DNA from: CAIWHR01 sp963709525
GTDB lineage: Bacteria > Pseudomonadota > Gammaproteobacteria > Burkholderiales > Casimicrobiaceae
Assembly: GCA_963709525.1 (NCBI GenBank)
Contig: CAVPXB010000009.1
Location: forward strand, 434,001-498,000
Length of the DNA: 64,000 nt
Reading direction: 5' to 3'
Position numbers and translations under genes: made by a program. Shown here one piece after another: positions 11,463-23,142 of this stretch. The notes under the pieces are model-generated. The model had not been told where the DNA came from. It was given only the letters and a program-made list of their open reading frames with translations, and did not search any database. The number at the start of each line of letters is the position of its first letter. Within the stretch, counting starts at the first letter, position 1.

Positions 11463-11897
11463 TCAACCGGCGCGACGCAGGAAACGCGTCAGCGCGACCT
11501 TCAGCGGGCCGTCCGGCAGCTCGCGGGCGAGTCCTGCAAGGGGCCGCAAAGACGATTTATCTATATGATATAGCGGAAGTTTCTTCTCCGGTCGGGGTGT
11601 TTCACGCACTTGCACCCGGATCCGTATTGCGTTAAATTTCCAACCTTCGCGCAGCAGCTGTCCCAAGAGTTCGGGTGTGCGCTGCCGCAATACGGCGGCG
11701 ATGGCACCTGCTTCGACGCTAAGTTGGAGTTCACTGGTCTGGGCATCGGCGACGCGGACACGGTCGGCCAGCGGCCGCGGCAGGTGTCGGCGAATCACGC
11801 CAATCAGCTTGTTCTCTTGCTGATGGCGTGCCTGCCATGCGGCCAGGGTGACGTCGGCGGAGATGATCCGTTGCAGGGATTGTGGAGCGCGCGCCAT
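11463..11897 (-). CDS. dciA: DciA-type helicase loader (DUF721)
   Basis: A 144-residue protein from ATG 11897 (MARAPQSLQRIISADVTLAAW); a GTG at 11960 would add 21 residues. The central part, from LIGVIRRHLPRPLADRVRVADAQTSELQLSVEAGAIAAVLRQRTPELLGQL, matches the DUF721/DciA family, whose members help load the replicative helicase DnaB in bacteria without DnaC. A DUF721 gene between lpxC and the M23 peptidase/secA pair, on the opposite strand, is common in betaproteobacteria. It is divergent from the M23 gene. The functional name rests on the family, not on anything specific in this copy. Confidence 0.8.
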   Translation of the reverse strand: MARAPQSLQRIISADVTLAAWQARHQQENKLIGVIRRHLPRPLADRVRVADAQTSELQLSVEAGAIAAVLRQRTPELLGQLLREGWKFNAIRIRVQVRETPRPEKKLPLYHIDKSSLRPLAGLARELPDGPLKVALTRFLRRAG

Positions 11898-11984
11898 GCG
11901 GGAATTCGGTTCGGGACCCGTCGTTTGCGCGTCGTGGTCTGACGGCAACGGTGGCCCCACGCTGCTTGAAGTGGAGGTGCTCGA

Positions 11985-12911
11985 TTGAACATCATTCTTG
12001 TCTCAAGCGCCACCGCGCGTGCGCGCACGCTCACGCTGGACTGGCGGCATTGGACCGCCGGGTCGTTGCTGCTCGTGACGATCTTCATCGTCTTCACCCT
12101 GCTGTTCAATTTCGTCACCCTGCGCTACGCGGCGTCGATTCAGCATCCCTTGCTGCAGGCGATCGTGCTGGCAGACCAGAGGCAGGAAGCACTCAAGACC
12201 CAGCAGGTGGTTCAGGGACATCTGGGCGCGATGGCCGTCCGGATGGGCGAGCTGCAGGCACAGATGCTGCGTCTCGACGGTCTGGGTGAGCGTCTGGCTC
12301 GGCTCGCGGGCCTGAAACCGCAGGACATGCCGTCGTTGCAATCGGGGTCGGTGCCGGGTCGCGGTGGCCCCGAGTCCTCGCTGCCGTCGCGGCAGATCTC
12401 GGTCGACGAGTTTTCGACCCTGCTGGCGACGCTGTCGCGGCAGATCGATGTGCGCAGCGATCAACTGGGTGTGCTCGAAGCGCTGCTCGTCCAGGATTCG
12501 GCCAACCGCAAGTTCCTGCCGACGCTTTCTCCCATCATCGACGGCTGGTACTCGTCGAACTTCGGCTACCGGATCGATCCCTTCACCGGGTCGCAGTCGT
12601 TCCACGAAGGCATCGATTTTCCCGCAGACACGGGGACACCGATCGCCGCAGCCGCCAGCGGCAAGGTCGTCGAGGCCGGCTTCCACGCCCAATATGGTAA
12701 TATTCTCGAGATTGACCATGGAAACGGCCTGGTTTCCCGGTACGCACACGCAGCGAAACTCCTCGTCCAGGACGGCGATCTCGTCGTGCGGGGACAGCGG
12801 GTGGCGACCGTGGGATCGACCGGCCGCTCGACCGGGCCCCATCTCCACTTCGAGGTCCGGCTGAACGGCGTCCCGCAAAATCCCGTACGGTTCCTGCAAT
12901 CCTCGAGCTGA
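11985..12911 (+). CDS. M23-family murein endopeptidase (LytM domain)
   Basis: A 308-residue inner-membrane-anchored or periplasmic metallopeptidase, presumably cutting peptidoglycan cross-links. A TTG start at 11985 is supported by GGAGGT nine bases upstream. After a short basic N-terminus there is one membrane segment (SLLLVTIFIVFTLLFNFVTL), a coiled-coil region (about residues 55-110) and a C-terminal LytM domain with zinc ligands in FHEGIDFP (about residue 207) and HLHFEV (about 285), both intact. A strong terminator separates it from secA. The same neighbour is found in many betaproteobacteria. Confidence 0.92.
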   Translation: MNIILVSSATARARTLTLDWRHWTAGSLLLVTIFIVFTLLFNFVTLRYAASIQHPLLQAIVLADQRQEALKTQQVVQGHLGAMAVRMGELQAQMLRLDGLGERLARLAGLKPQDMPSLQSGSVPGRGGPESSLPSRQISVDEFSTLLATLSRQIDVRSDQLGVLEALLVQDSANRKFLPTLSPIIDGWYSSNFGYRIDPFTGSQSFHEGIDFPADTGTPIAAAASGKVVEAGFHAQYGNILEIDHGNGLVSRYAHAAKLLVQDGDLVVRGQRVATVGSTGRSTGPHLHFEVRLNGVPQNPVRFLQSSS

Positions 12912-12954
12912 CAGCTGACTATCGGCAGCCGCATCGGCAATGGCAGACAGCAAC

Positions 12955-12986
12955 AGGGGTGAGGCGGTCCTCACCCCTTGTTTTTT
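12955..12986 (+). terminator. Rho-independent terminator after the M23 gene
   Basis: A perfect 10-bp stem AGGGGTGAGG / CCTCACCCCT with a CGGT loop, followed by TGTTTTTT. It ends the M23 peptidase transcript and lies just upstream of secA. Confidence 0.9.
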
Positions 12987-13013
12987 GCCCCGGCGGCGGA
13001 AAATACAACCCTC

Positions 13014-15734
<2,721 letters not shown>

Positions 15735-15747
15735 TCGGATAGCGACC

Positions 15748-16989
15748 ATGCCCGTCGGATACACGCCGCCGACCGCCGCCGATCTGCTGCCCGTGCCCGG
15801 GGTGACGCTGGGCACCGCGGCGGCGAAGATCAAGAACTGGCAGCGCGACGACGTGCTGCTCGCGGTCTTCGAGCCCGGCGCGGTGGCCGCCGGCGTGTTC
15901 ACGCAAAATCGCTTCTGCGCGGCGCCGGTCACGGTCTGCCGCCGTCATCTGGGGTCCGCTGGCGGCAATGCTGCCGCTGTCCGCGCGCTGATCGTCAACG
16001 CCGGCAACGCCAATGCCGGTACCGGCCTGCCCGGCATCGCGGCCGCCGAGTCGACCTGCGCGGCGGTGGCGAGCATGCTCGGCTGCACGATGCAGCAAGT
16101 GCTGCCCTTCTCGACCGGCGTCATCATGGAGCCACTGCCGCTGGCGAAGATCGTTGCCTCCCTGCCCGCCGCCAAGGCGGCGCTGGCGCCGGACCACTGG
16201 TTCGCTGGCGTGTCGGCGATCATGACCACCGACACGGTGCCCAAGGGCGCGTCGCGGCGGCTCATGCTCGACGGCGTGCCCGTCACCGTGACCGGCATCG
16301 CCAAGGGCGCGGGGATGATCCACCCGAACATGGCGACGATGCTCTCGTTCATGGCCACCGATGCCCCGCTGGCAGGCGAGCTGCTGCCGGCGCTCACGCG
16401 CGAGATCGCCGACGTGTCGTTCAACTGCGCGACCGTCGACGGCGACACGTCGACCAACGACAGTTTCGTCATCGTGGCAACCGGCAAGGCGGCACTCGCG
16501 CCCATCGTGCGCCGTGACGATCCGCGGTTTGCACTGCTGCGGGATGCGCTGACCGAGGTCGCAACCGTGCTGGCGCAGGCGCTGGTCCGTGACGGCGAGG
16601 GCGCCACCAAGTTCATGACCATCCGCGTCGAAGGCGGGCGCGACGCCGCCGAGTGCCGGAAGATCGCGCTGGCCATCGCCCACTCGCCGCTGGTCAAGAC
16701 GGCGTTCTTCGCCTCCGACCCCAACCTTGGCCGCATCGTCTGCGCGATCGGCAATGCGGCGGCCCCCGACCTCGATCCCGCACGCGTCTCGTTCTGGCTC
16801 GAAGACGTGCTGGTCGTCGACCGCGGCGGGCGCGCTTCCGGTTACCGGGAAGAGGACGGCCAGCGCGTGATGAAGGCGGACGAGATCTCCGTTCGCGTGG
16901 CGCTGGGGCGTGGCGACGCCGCGGCCACGGTGTGGACCTGCGACTTCTCGCACGACTACGTGTCGATCAACGCCGACTATCGCAGCTGA
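15748..16989 (+). CDS. argJ: ArgJ, bifunctional ornithine acetyltransferase / N-acetylglutamate synthase
   Basis: A 413-residue enzyme of the cyclic arginine pathway that moves the acetyl group from N-acetylornithine to glutamate. The self-cleavage region GAGMIHPNMATMLSFMATDA contains the conserved ATML motif, where the nucleophilic threonine becomes the beta-chain N-terminus. Other family marks are NAGNANAGTGLPG, DGDTSTNDSF and DPNLGRIVCAIGNA. It follows secA by 13 bases, a frequent betaproteobacterial order. Its TGA is followed by a short stub of the 165-bp repeat family. Confidence 0.96.
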   Translation: MPVGYTPPTAADLLPVPGVTLGTAAAKIKNWQRDDVLLAVFEPGAVAAGVFTQNRFCAAPVTVCRRHLGSAGGNAAAVRALIVNAGNANAGTGLPGIAAAESTCAAVASMLGCTMQQVLPFSTGVIMEPLPLAKIVASLPAAKAALAPDHWFAGVSAIMTTDTVPKGASRRLMLDGVPVTVTGIAKGAGMIHPNMATMLSFMATDAPLAGELLPALTREIADVSFNCATVDGDTSTNDSFVIVATGKAALAPIVRRDDPRFALLRDALTEVATVLAQALVRDGEGATKFMTIRVEGGRDAAECRKIALAIAHSPLVKTAFFASDPNLGRIVCAIGNAAAPDLDPARVSFWLEDVLVVDRGGRASGYREEDGQRVMKADEISVRVALGRGDAAATVWTCDFSHDYVSINADYRS

Positions 16990-16998
16990 GAGGCTGAG
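16987..16998 (+). repeat. Solo end of the 165-bp repeat family
   Basis: TGAGAGGCTGAG here is identical to the outer end of the full repeats at 11052 and 17903, then diverges. The TGA is again the stop codon of the upstream gene (argJ). It is probably a deletion remnant or an abortive copy; twelve bases alone could be chance, but the identical stop-codon position argues against that. Confidence 0.55.
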
Positions 16999-17005
16999 CC
17001 CAACG

Positions 17006-17905
17006 TTGTTTCCGCTGGCCGATCTTGCCAAGCTGTTCGCCCGTGCCGAAGGCGTGCTCGACCGCCTCGAAGCGATATTTCCGCCGCCACCGCCGCCGCC
17101 CGACTGGAGCGCGACGGCGTTCCGCTGGCGCAAGCGCGGCGGGCGCGGGTTCCTGCAGGCGGTCGCGCATCCGCACGCCATCAATCTCGATGATCTGGTC
17201 GCCATCGACGACCAAAAGAGCTCAATTGACGCCAACACCAGGCAATTCTTGGCTGGGTTGCCGGCCAACAACGTGTTGCTGACCGGGTCGCGGGGCACCG
17301 GCAAGTCGTCGCTGGTGAAGGCAATGCTCGCGCGCTACGCGGCCAAGGGGCTGCGCCTGATCGAGGTCGACAAGGGCGATCTGGTCGACCTGCCCGACAT
17401 CGCCGACGCCATCGAAGGGCGGCACGAGCGCTTCATCGTGTTCTGCGACGACCTCAGCTTCGATGCCGGCGAACCGGGCTACAAGGCGCTGAAGGTCATG
17501 CTCGACGGCAGCATCGCGGCCCCGTCCGCCAAGGTCCTCATTTACGCGACGTCGAACCGCCGGCATCTCCTGCCCGAGTACATGAGCGAGAACCTCGAGA
17601 CCAGGCACATCGGCGACGAGGTGCACCCCGGCGAATCGGTCGAGGAGAAGATCTCGCTGTCCGAACGCTTCGGGCTCTGGATCTCGTTCTATCCGTTCGC
17701 CCAGGAGGACTATCTCGCCGCGGTGGATCGGTGGCTCGAGACGCTGGGTGTCGCCCGCCCGAAAACCTCGCGCGAGGCCGCGCTCCGTCAGCGCGATGCG
17801 ATTCAGTTCTCGCTCCAGCGGGGCTCGCGCAGCGGCCGCATCGCGTGGCAGTTCGCAAAGCGCCACGCCGGCGCCGCGGCGCTGAAAAGGAAACCCGCCC
17901 GCTGA
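17006..17905 (+). CDS. DUF815-family AAA+ ATPase
   Basis: About 299 residues from a TTG start at 17006 (LFPLADLAKLFARAEGVLDRL); the frame is open a little further upstream into argJ. The core has Walker A GSRGTGKSS, Walker B-like FIVFCDDLSF and a sensor-like IYATSNRRHLLPEYM, matching the DUF815 family of small AAA+ proteins. A run of seven prolines precedes the ATPase domain. The biological role of the family is poorly defined. It sits between argJ and mutT, and its TGA stop is the first codon of repeat copy 2. Confidence 0.85.
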   Translation: MFPLADLAKLFARAEGVLDRLEAIFPPPPPPPDWSATAFRWRKRGGRGFLQAVAHPHAINLDDLVAIDDQKSSIDANTRQFLAGLPANNVLLTGSRGTGKSSLVKAMLARYAAKGLRLIEVDKGDLVDLPDIADAIEGRHERFIVFCDDLSFDAGEPGYKALKVMLDGSIAAPSAKVLIYATSNRRHLLPEYMSENLETRHIGDEVHPGESVEEKISLSERFGLWISFYPFAQEDYLAAVDRWLETLGVARPKTSREAALRQRDAIQFSLQRGSRSGRIAWQFAKRHAGAAALKRKPAR

Positions 17906-18067
17906 GAGGCTGAGAGTCTTTCGAACATGCCCGCTCATCACGCCGGAAGACGCCCGCTCTTCGTTGCAAATGCTCGCCATAGCCCGAGCTATGGCTGCGC
18001 TTTGCGCCTCGATCGGACGCCTTCTGGCGCGCTGCTCGGACACGCCCGAAAAACTCTCAGCCTCTGA
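17903..18067. repeat. 165-bp palindromic repeat element, copy 2
   Basis: Same length and ends as copy 1 at 11052-11216, with about 8 substitutions. One difference (GGAAGA here, AAAAGA in copy 1, facing CTTCTGG or CTTGTGG in the other arm) changes pairing in the predicted hairpin. The first TGA is the stop codon of the DUF815 gene. The mutT frame opens directly after its last base. Confidence 0.85.
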
Positions 18068-18088
18068 ATGCGGGGGGCGACGCGCGCC

Positions 18089-18514
18089 ATGGCTCTCGTC
18101 CGCGTCGCGGCAGCGGTGATCCTTCGCCCCGACGGGCAGGTGCTGCTCGCGCAGCGCCCTCACGGCAAGGCCTACGCCGGTTACTGGGAGTTTCCGGGAG
18201 GCAAGCTGGAACCGGGAGAGTCCGCGCGCGAGGCACTCGACCGCGAATTGCAGGAAGAACTCGGTTTGACCGTCCGCGATGCCGCGCCGTGGATGGTGCA
18301 GCGCTATGCCTATCCGCACGCCGACGTCGAGCTCAACTTCTTTCGCGTATTCGCGTGGGACGGCGAGCCGGTGGGCCACGACGGACAGGCGTTCCGCTGG
18401 CAGACGCCGGGACAGTTCGACGTGAGCCCGTTGCTGCCGGCCAATACGGCCGTGCTGCGGGCGCTGGAACTGCCGGGCGCAGGGCATCATCCGGGGGTCC
18501 GAACTCGGCGCTGA
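18089..18514 (+). CDS. mutT: Nudix hydrolase, MutT-like
   Basis: About 141 residues from ATG 18089 (MALVRVAAAVILRPDGQVLLAQRP); an upstream ATG at 18068 directly abuts the repeat element. The Nudix box is complete (GGKLEPGESAREALDRELQEELG), with the catalytic RELQEE glutamates. The flanking sequence (KAYAGYWEFPGGK) is typical of MutT, which removes 8-oxo-dGTP from the nucleotide pool. The location near yacG and zapD agrees with mutT in many proteobacteria. Confidence 0.88.
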   Translation: MALVRVAAAVILRPDGQVLLAQRPHGKAYAGYWEFPGGKLEPGESAREALDRELQEELGLTVRDAAPWMVQRYAYPHADVELNFFRVFAWDGEPVGHDGQAFRWQTPGQFDVSPLLPANTAVLRALELPGAGHHPGVRTRR

Positions 18515-18666
18515 AGCCTTCGTCGGGCGCGCCCGTCGCGTCGCGCCATGGCGGAAACGAAAACGGCAGCGCCGGTGCGTCGGGGGCTTGCCTTCGCGGT
18601 CCCGGGGTCGATGCCGCCCGCAACCTCGCGTCCCGTTGCCGCGTCTTGCGGCGGGGAGGGACTCGA

Positions 18667-18891
18667 TCAGCTTCCGCGACGCTTCGACAACGGGTCCGCA
18701 TCCGCGTCGGGATCGGCGATCTCGTCCGACTCCGCCGGATCCGCCAGCGGAACCCGGTACGACTCCGACGCCCAGGCGGCGAGATCGATCAACCGGCAAC
18801 GCTGCGAGCAGAACGGGCGGAAGGTGGACGCCTGCGTCCACTCGACGCGGGCGCCGCACTGGGGGCAGGAAACGTATTTGACGGCGCTCAT
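18667..18891 (-). CDS. yacG: YacG, DNA gyrase inhibitor zinc protein
   Basis: A 74-residue protein from ATG 18891 (MSAVKYVSCPQCGARVEW). The four zinc cysteines (CPQC and FCSQRC) and RCRLIDLAAWASESYRVP are the family hallmarks. Members bind GyrB and inhibit gyrase. The tail is acidic. It is normally linked to zapD and coaE, which lie nearby on the same strand, although here two unrelated genes intervene. Confidence 0.93.
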   Translation of the reverse strand: MSAVKYVSCPQCGARVEWTQASTFRPFCSQRCRLIDLAAWASESYRVPLADPAESDEIADPDADADPLSKRRGS

Positions 18892-18972
18892 GGTTGAACG
18901 ATGGCCTGCCTGGAGCCTACGCGCAGCGATGGCAGGCATCAAGGTCGAAGGGTAAGATCTGCACCCACAGCC

Positions 18973-19476
18973 ATGCCCTGCCGTTTCACGCCGCTTAGAT
19001 CGCACGACCAGCCCGCAGTCGTGCGGCACCTCCTGGAGCTCGACGCGGACGACCGCGCGCTGCGCTTCAACACCACGGCGCCCGACAACGCGATCATTGG
19101 CTACTGCGGGCGTTGGGACTTTGCCGGCGACATCGTCGAGGGCGCCTGGGATGGCGATGTTCTGGTCGGGGTCATCCATTTGCCGGTATTTCGGGCCGGT
19201 GCGCATCTCATCGGCGAGCTGGGGGTCTCGGTGGCCGCCGGATCTCGGAAGCGCCGCATCGCGACAGAACTCGCCCTGCGCGCCATCGAGAGCGGCCGCA
19301 GTCGCGGGCTCGACCGCGTCTACATCAACTTTCTCACGCGCAACCGGCCGATGATGTGCCTCGCACGCCGCTTCACCAGGGACATCACATTCGACGGTGA
19401 CGAAACCGTAGCCGTCATACGGCTGGACGCGGCACCCGAAGGTCCCGGCGTCGAGCCGCCTGTGACGGCGGCGTGA
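18973..19476 (+). CDS. GNAT-like N-acetyltransferase
   Basis: About 167 residues from ATG 18973 (MPCRFTPLRSHDQPAVVRHLL). The pattern DRALRFNTTAPDNAIIGYC followed by DVLVGVIHLPVF and ELGVSVAAGSRKRRIATELALRAIESGRSRGLDRVYI fits the GNAT fold, including a degenerate acetyl-CoA loop (AAGSRKRRIA). The substrate is unknown. It is inserted between yacG and a hypothetical gene, both on the other strand, so it is probably transcribed alone. Confidence 0.7.
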   Translation: MPCRFTPLRSHDQPAVVRHLLELDADDRALRFNTTAPDNAIIGYCGRWDFAGDIVEGAWDGDVLVGVIHLPVFRAGAHLIGELGVSVAAGSRKRRIATELALRAIESGRSRGLDRVYINFLTRNRPMMCLARRFTRDITFDGDETVAVIRLDAAPEGPGVEPPVTAA

Positions 19477-19537
19477 CCGGTCGCGGCAGACGCCGCGCGC
19501 TTGCCGCCCGACCTCGCCAAGCTGCCGCGGCAGTGCC

Positions 19538-19945
19538 TCACTCCATGAGCTGGCGGACGTGAGCGCACACCGTCAGCAGCTGGGCCCGGTCCATGCGCAA
19601 GAGAATGTTCCGCGTGATCGGGGCCAGGATCCTCAATGCGCCGGCCACGGCGAGGTGCGTGGACTGTTCGACGACAAAGCCAGCCTTGGCGAGCCGGAGC
19701 GGTCGCAGGAAGTAGTAGTCCATGCCACTGCTCGTCAGCTTGGCAGCGAGATCGGCCAATGCCGCGCGGTGAAGCAGGGGATCCGGGCCCTGTTCGATCG
19801 CGTCGAGGACCACGATCGTCTCCGCGCGCAGGCTTTCGGAATGATAAAAGCGCAGCGACGGTTTCGATAACGGGGTCGGTTTGACCGGCTTCCTGACGGC
19901 AGGCCTTGTCGCTCGTTTCGATGGCGGCTTCGTGGGCGTGGGCAT
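19538..19945 (-). CDS. Hypothetical protein (135 aa)
   Basis: ATG 19945; a basic, proline-rich N-terminus (TKPPSKRATRPAVRKPVKPTP) precedes a compact region SLRFYHSESLRAETIVVLDAIEQGPDPLLHRAALADLAAKLTSSGMDYYFLRPL and a hydrophobic LRILAPITRNILLRMD. No signal peptide or motif is obvious. The conserved-looking core suggests a real gene, probably a small soluble protein, but I do not recognise the family. Confidence 0.65.
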   Translation of the reverse strand: MPTPTKPPSKRATRPAVRKPVKPTPLSKPSLRFYHSESLRAETIVVLDAIEQGPDPLLHRAALADLAAKLTSSGMDYYFLRPLRLAKAGFVVEQSTHLAVAGALRILAPITRNILLRMDRAQLLTVCAHVRQLME

Positions 19946-20409
19946 GGCGGGTCGGTTGGACTGCTGCGGCGCAATGGCGGGAGAGCCGGCGGACGGGTCG
20001 GGGGCGCAGCCGCGATCGTCAACTCGCCACTCGCATCAACGCAAAGCCCCACGATCGATCGCGGGGCTTCGCAGAATCGCCACATCGCTGCGGCTTCATT
20101 TCGTTGCGTCACCGCAACGTGTGCCGGTGTTTGTCTACCGGCTTCGGAGTCGACCTGTAGTGAATGTCATCTATAGAGTTCCTCCTTATCGTGCGTTACC
20201 GCAGCACCGGCGAACCCCCGCAGCTGCAAACCCGGCAGGATGTCCGGCCGGCGGTCACTGCGACCGCGAAACCAGGCACCTTCCGGCATACCGCACCTGC
20301 GAGCACCGATCCATCAAACCACTTCAACCATACGCTCAGACTACGCCGACCCGGAAAGAGTTTCAACTGGCTTTCGCGCCGCCTGTCGCGCCGACGGCGC
20401 CGGCTGGCA
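19946..20409. other. Intergenic stretch with one terminator-like palindrome
   Basis: No convincing gene. At 20044-20069 the arms AAGCCCC and GGGGCTT enclose CGATCGATCG, giving a strong stem. There is no clear T run on either side, so its role as the terminator of the leftward zapD transcript is only possible. Confidence 0.4.
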
Positions 20410-21168
20410 CTAGAGATTGCAGAACGTCAAGGCGAACTCGACGTCCTGATCGAATACCGTGCCGCGATCGATCCCCGACACGCCGATGAATCGGATGTTG
20501 AGCGCGTATTTGTTGGCGCTGATCTCGGGCACGCAGGCAAGATCGCGCCGCAACGACAGGCGGAGCAACTGCGCGACCTTCGACGACGTCAGCATCAGCT
20601 GGAACACGCCGCGATACGCGGTCTGCTGCGTCGTGCGCCCGTTGTCGCGCAGCAGGCGCAGGATGATGGCGAGGCCGTTGTGGACCGGAAGGAACGGTGC
20701 GATCCAGCCTTCGAGGTCGCGTTGCCTCGCCATCGGGTCGAGATGCAGCCAATAATGATACGCCGGCAGGTCGAACTCGCACACCCCGCCCGGGATTGCA
20801 GCCCGCTGCTTGATGGTCATCAGCCATTCGTTGTCGCGCAGGTGCTGGCCGACCTTGCCGGTCTGCGCCAGGAGGTCGACGCTTGCGTGATCGATTTCGG
20901 ACAGCAGCGCTTCCAGCACGCGGCTCTCGATCGCGGGATTGTTGCGCAGCGGGCCGAGCAACTGCTTCTGCCGCTCGAGTTCCTGCAGGATGTCGGTCTT
21001 CAAGTCCGCGCGCGCGGCCACGTCCGTGATTTCGAACAGCGCCAGCAGTGCCGCGTGGTGATCCTCCTCGTCGCCGCGGCCCGCGAAATACTCCACGCGG
21101 CGATAGAGATCCTCAAGCCGCATCATTGTGCGGATGCGCTCGTTCAGCGGGTGCTCGTAGCGGATCAC
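20410..21168 (-). CDS. zapD: ZapD, cell division protein binding FtsZ
   Basis: A 252-residue cytoplasmic protein that bundles FtsZ filaments (DUF1342 family). A GTG start at 21168 gives VIRYEHPLNERIRTMMRLEDLYRRVEYF, which aligns with the usual ZapD N-terminus; an in-frame extension upstream looks non-coding. Further family stretches are ALFEITDVAARADLKTDILQELERQ, GGVCEFDLPAYHYWLH and the C-terminal domain. It lies 145 bases downstream of coaE in the usual coaE-zapD-yacG neighbourhood. Confidence 0.93.
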   Translation of the reverse strand: MIRYEHPLNERIRTMMRLEDLYRRVEYFAGRGDEEDHHAALLALFEITDVAARADLKTDILQELERQKQLLGPLRNNPAIESRVLEALLSEIDHASVDLLAQTGKVGQHLRDNEWLMTIKQRAAIPGGVCEFDLPAYHYWLHLDPMARQRDLEGWIAPFLPVHNGLAIILRLLRDNGRTTQQTAYRGVFQLMLTSSKVAQLLRLSLRRDLACVPEISANKYALNIRFIGVSGIDRGTVFDQDVEFALTFCNL

Positions 21169-21313
21169 GGAAAGAGATCGATCGGGGAGAACTGCAGATT
21201 CGCCATTCTGCCCCAAGTCGGGACATTGATTAAGGGTCTCAGGCAGGAATCTTGATGTTCCGGTTCCGTCGCGCCCGGACGGCGCGCGGTCGCGGCAGCC
21301 CCGGCTGCGCGCT

Positions 21314-21943
21314 TCACGTTGTCGTTGGCGAGCAGCGAGCACCGCCGCCCGCAAGCTCGAGGTAGCGCCGATCGAGCTTCGCGACCATGGGAGCGAGACG
21401 CTCGCGAGCGCCGCCGTTGTCGATGATGTCGTCGGCCGCGGCGAGCCGTTGCGCGCGCGGGAGTTGCGTCGCCATGATCGCGCGCACCTCCCGCTCCGCC
21501 ATGCCGCTGCGGGCCATCGCCCGCCGGACCTGCTCGTCTTCCGGACAGTCGACGACGAGGATCCGATTCACGAGCGATCGCAGGCCGCCACGCTCCAGGA
21601 GGAGGGGGACGACCAGCAGGCCGTAGGGCGCTGTCCACGAGGCGATCTCCCGCCTGGCTTCGGCCGCAATCAAGGGGTGGAGCAACGCTTCGAGCCGCTG
21701 CCGGTCATCGGCGTCGGCAAAGACGCGTTGCCGCAGCGCCTGCCGATCGAGGCTGCCGTCGGGGCCAAAGAGCGACGGGCCGAACGCGGCGCGTATCGCC
21801 GTGCAGCCGGGAGCGCCGGGAGCCGTCAGGTCGTGCGCGAGGCGATCGGTGTCGGCAATCGGGACGCCGAGCGCAGCGAAGGCTTCGGCCACCGCCGATT
21901 TGCCGCTGCCGATGCCGCCGGTCAGACCCAGCACCCAGCTCAC
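21314..21943 (-). CDS. coaE: CoaE, dephospho-CoA kinase
   Basis: A 209-residue P-loop kinase for the last step of CoA synthesis. A GTG start at 21943 gives VSWVLGLTGGIGSGKSAVAEAFAALGVPIADTD, with Walker A GGIGSGKS. The lid-region and family motifs LVVVPLLLERGG, ILVVDCPEDEQVRRAMAR and ADDIIDNGG are present. It follows pilD by 58 bases on the same strand, as in many proteobacteria where pilB-pilC-pilD-coaE are linked. Confidence 0.95.
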   Translation of the reverse strand: MSWVLGLTGGIGSGKSAVAEAFAALGVPIADTDRLAHDLTAPGAPGCTAIRAAFGPSLFGPDGSLDRQALRQRVFADADDRQRLEALLHPLIAAEARREIASWTAPYGLLVVPLLLERGGLRSLVNRILVVDCPEDEQVRRAMARSGMAEREVRAIMATQLPRAQRLAAADDIIDNGGARERLAPMVAKLDRRYLELAGGGARCSPTTT

Positions 21944-22001
21944 TGGAGCACCTTCGTGCTGCGCACTCCGGTATTCGCCCCTGGCGCGGCCCGGTTGTAG
22001 C

Positions 22002-22835
22002 TCATGGCATCAGCATGTGGAGGAGGCTCGATCCCGCGAACAGCGCGCACCCGCCGGCAATGGCGAGATAGGGGCCGAAGGCGATGGGGATGTTGTGGTC
22101 GCGACCCTTGAACACCAGCAGACCGATGCCGATGGCGGCGCCGACTGCGGACGACAGCAGGATGATCAGCGGCAGCATCTGCCAGCCGAGCCAGGCACCC
22201 AGCGCGGCAAGCAGCTTGAAATCGCCGTAGCCCATGCCTTCCTTGCCGCGAATGAGCTTGAACAGCCAATAGATCGTCCACAGCGCGAGGTAGCCGGCGA
22301 CGGCGCCGATGACGGCGCTTTCCAGCGGGACGAACATTCCGCGCAGGTTGACGATCAGGCCGGCCCACAGCAGGGGCAGGGTCAGGTCGTCGGGCAGCAA
22401 CTGGGTGTCGAAATCGATGAAGGTGAGTGCCAGCAAGCTAAACAGCAATCCGGCGGCGGCGACGGCGGCGGGGGTGGCGCCGAAACGCAGCACGGCACCT
22501 ACCGCCAAGGTCGCGCCCAGAAGTTCAACGATGGGGTAGCGCGGAGAAATGGCCGCCTTGCAGGCGCGACACTTGCCTCCCAGCACCAGCCAGGACACCA
22601 CGGGAATATTCTCCATGGCGCTGATCGGGTGGCTGCAAGCGGGACACGCCGAGCGCGGCACGACGAGGTTGTAGCGCGGGGACGCAGGCTCGGGCTGGCC
22701 CGACATCTCGGCGCAATCGGCGCGCCAGCGCTGGTCCAGCATTTTGGGCAGGCGGTGGATGACGACGTTCAGAAAGCTGCCGACGCACAGGCCACCCACG
22801 AGCGCGAAGATCAGCATGAAGGTGAATTCGGACAT
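22002..22835 (-). CDS. pilD: PilD, prepilin leader peptidase / N-methyltransferase
   Basis: A 277-residue inner-membrane aspartyl protease that cleaves and N-methylates type IV prepilins and pseudopilins. ATG 22835 opens MSEFTFMLIFALVGGLCVGSFLNVVIHRLP. Two CxxC pairs (CPAC and CRAC) form the zinc site needed for methylation; the catalytic aspartates sit in FIDFDTQLLPDDLT and the GMGYGDFKL motif. Several membrane spans are visible. The leader region just upstream contains an inverted repeat overlapping its likely ribosome-binding site. Confidence 0.96.
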   Translation of the reverse strand: MSEFTFMLIFALVGGLCVGSFLNVVIHRLPKMLDQRWRADCAEMSGQPEPASPRYNLVVPRSACPACSHPISAMENIPVVSWLVLGGKCRACKAAISPRYPIVELLGATLAVGAVLRFGATPAAVAAAGLLFSLLALTFIDFDTQLLPDDLTLPLLWAGLIVNLRGMFVPLESAVIGAVAGYLALWTIYWLFKLIRGKEGMGYGDFKLLAALGAWLGWQMLPLIILLSSAVGAAIGIGLLVFKGRDHNIPIAFGPYLAIAGGCALFAGSSLLHMLMP

Positions 22836-23142
22836 ATCAGTACCCGCCCGGCCGCCCGAAGGGTACTGACTGTGCCCCCTCGGGGGGCAGCGAACCTAGT
22901 GAGCGTGGGGGCAGTTTCATCCTAGGCGGGGCAGGGACGCCGGGGCGGCGCACGGCATATGGGCAGACTCAAGGGGTGCGGCACGCGATTTGTTGCGGGA
23001 CCGAGTTTATCTTAGCTCATGGTCGTCGAGTGTGGCGAGTCGGACATTCGCTCGCAAGTTCCCGCCCGGCTCGCCACGATGACCTGAAACCCACCGGCTG
23101 CTAGACTCCGGTTTTCATGTCCTGAGAAGGTCGAGGCCAAGT
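22836..23142. other. Intergenic stretch with two hairpins
   Basis: CAGTACCC (22838-22845) and GGGTACTG (22861-22868) form an 8-bp stem right upstream of pilD, and GCCCCC/GGGGGC (22874-22888) forms a second GC-rich hairpin. The second, with the following CAGCGAACCTAGTGAGCG, resembles a repeat often seen between genes in Burkholderiales. No gene is seen. Confidence 0.5.
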
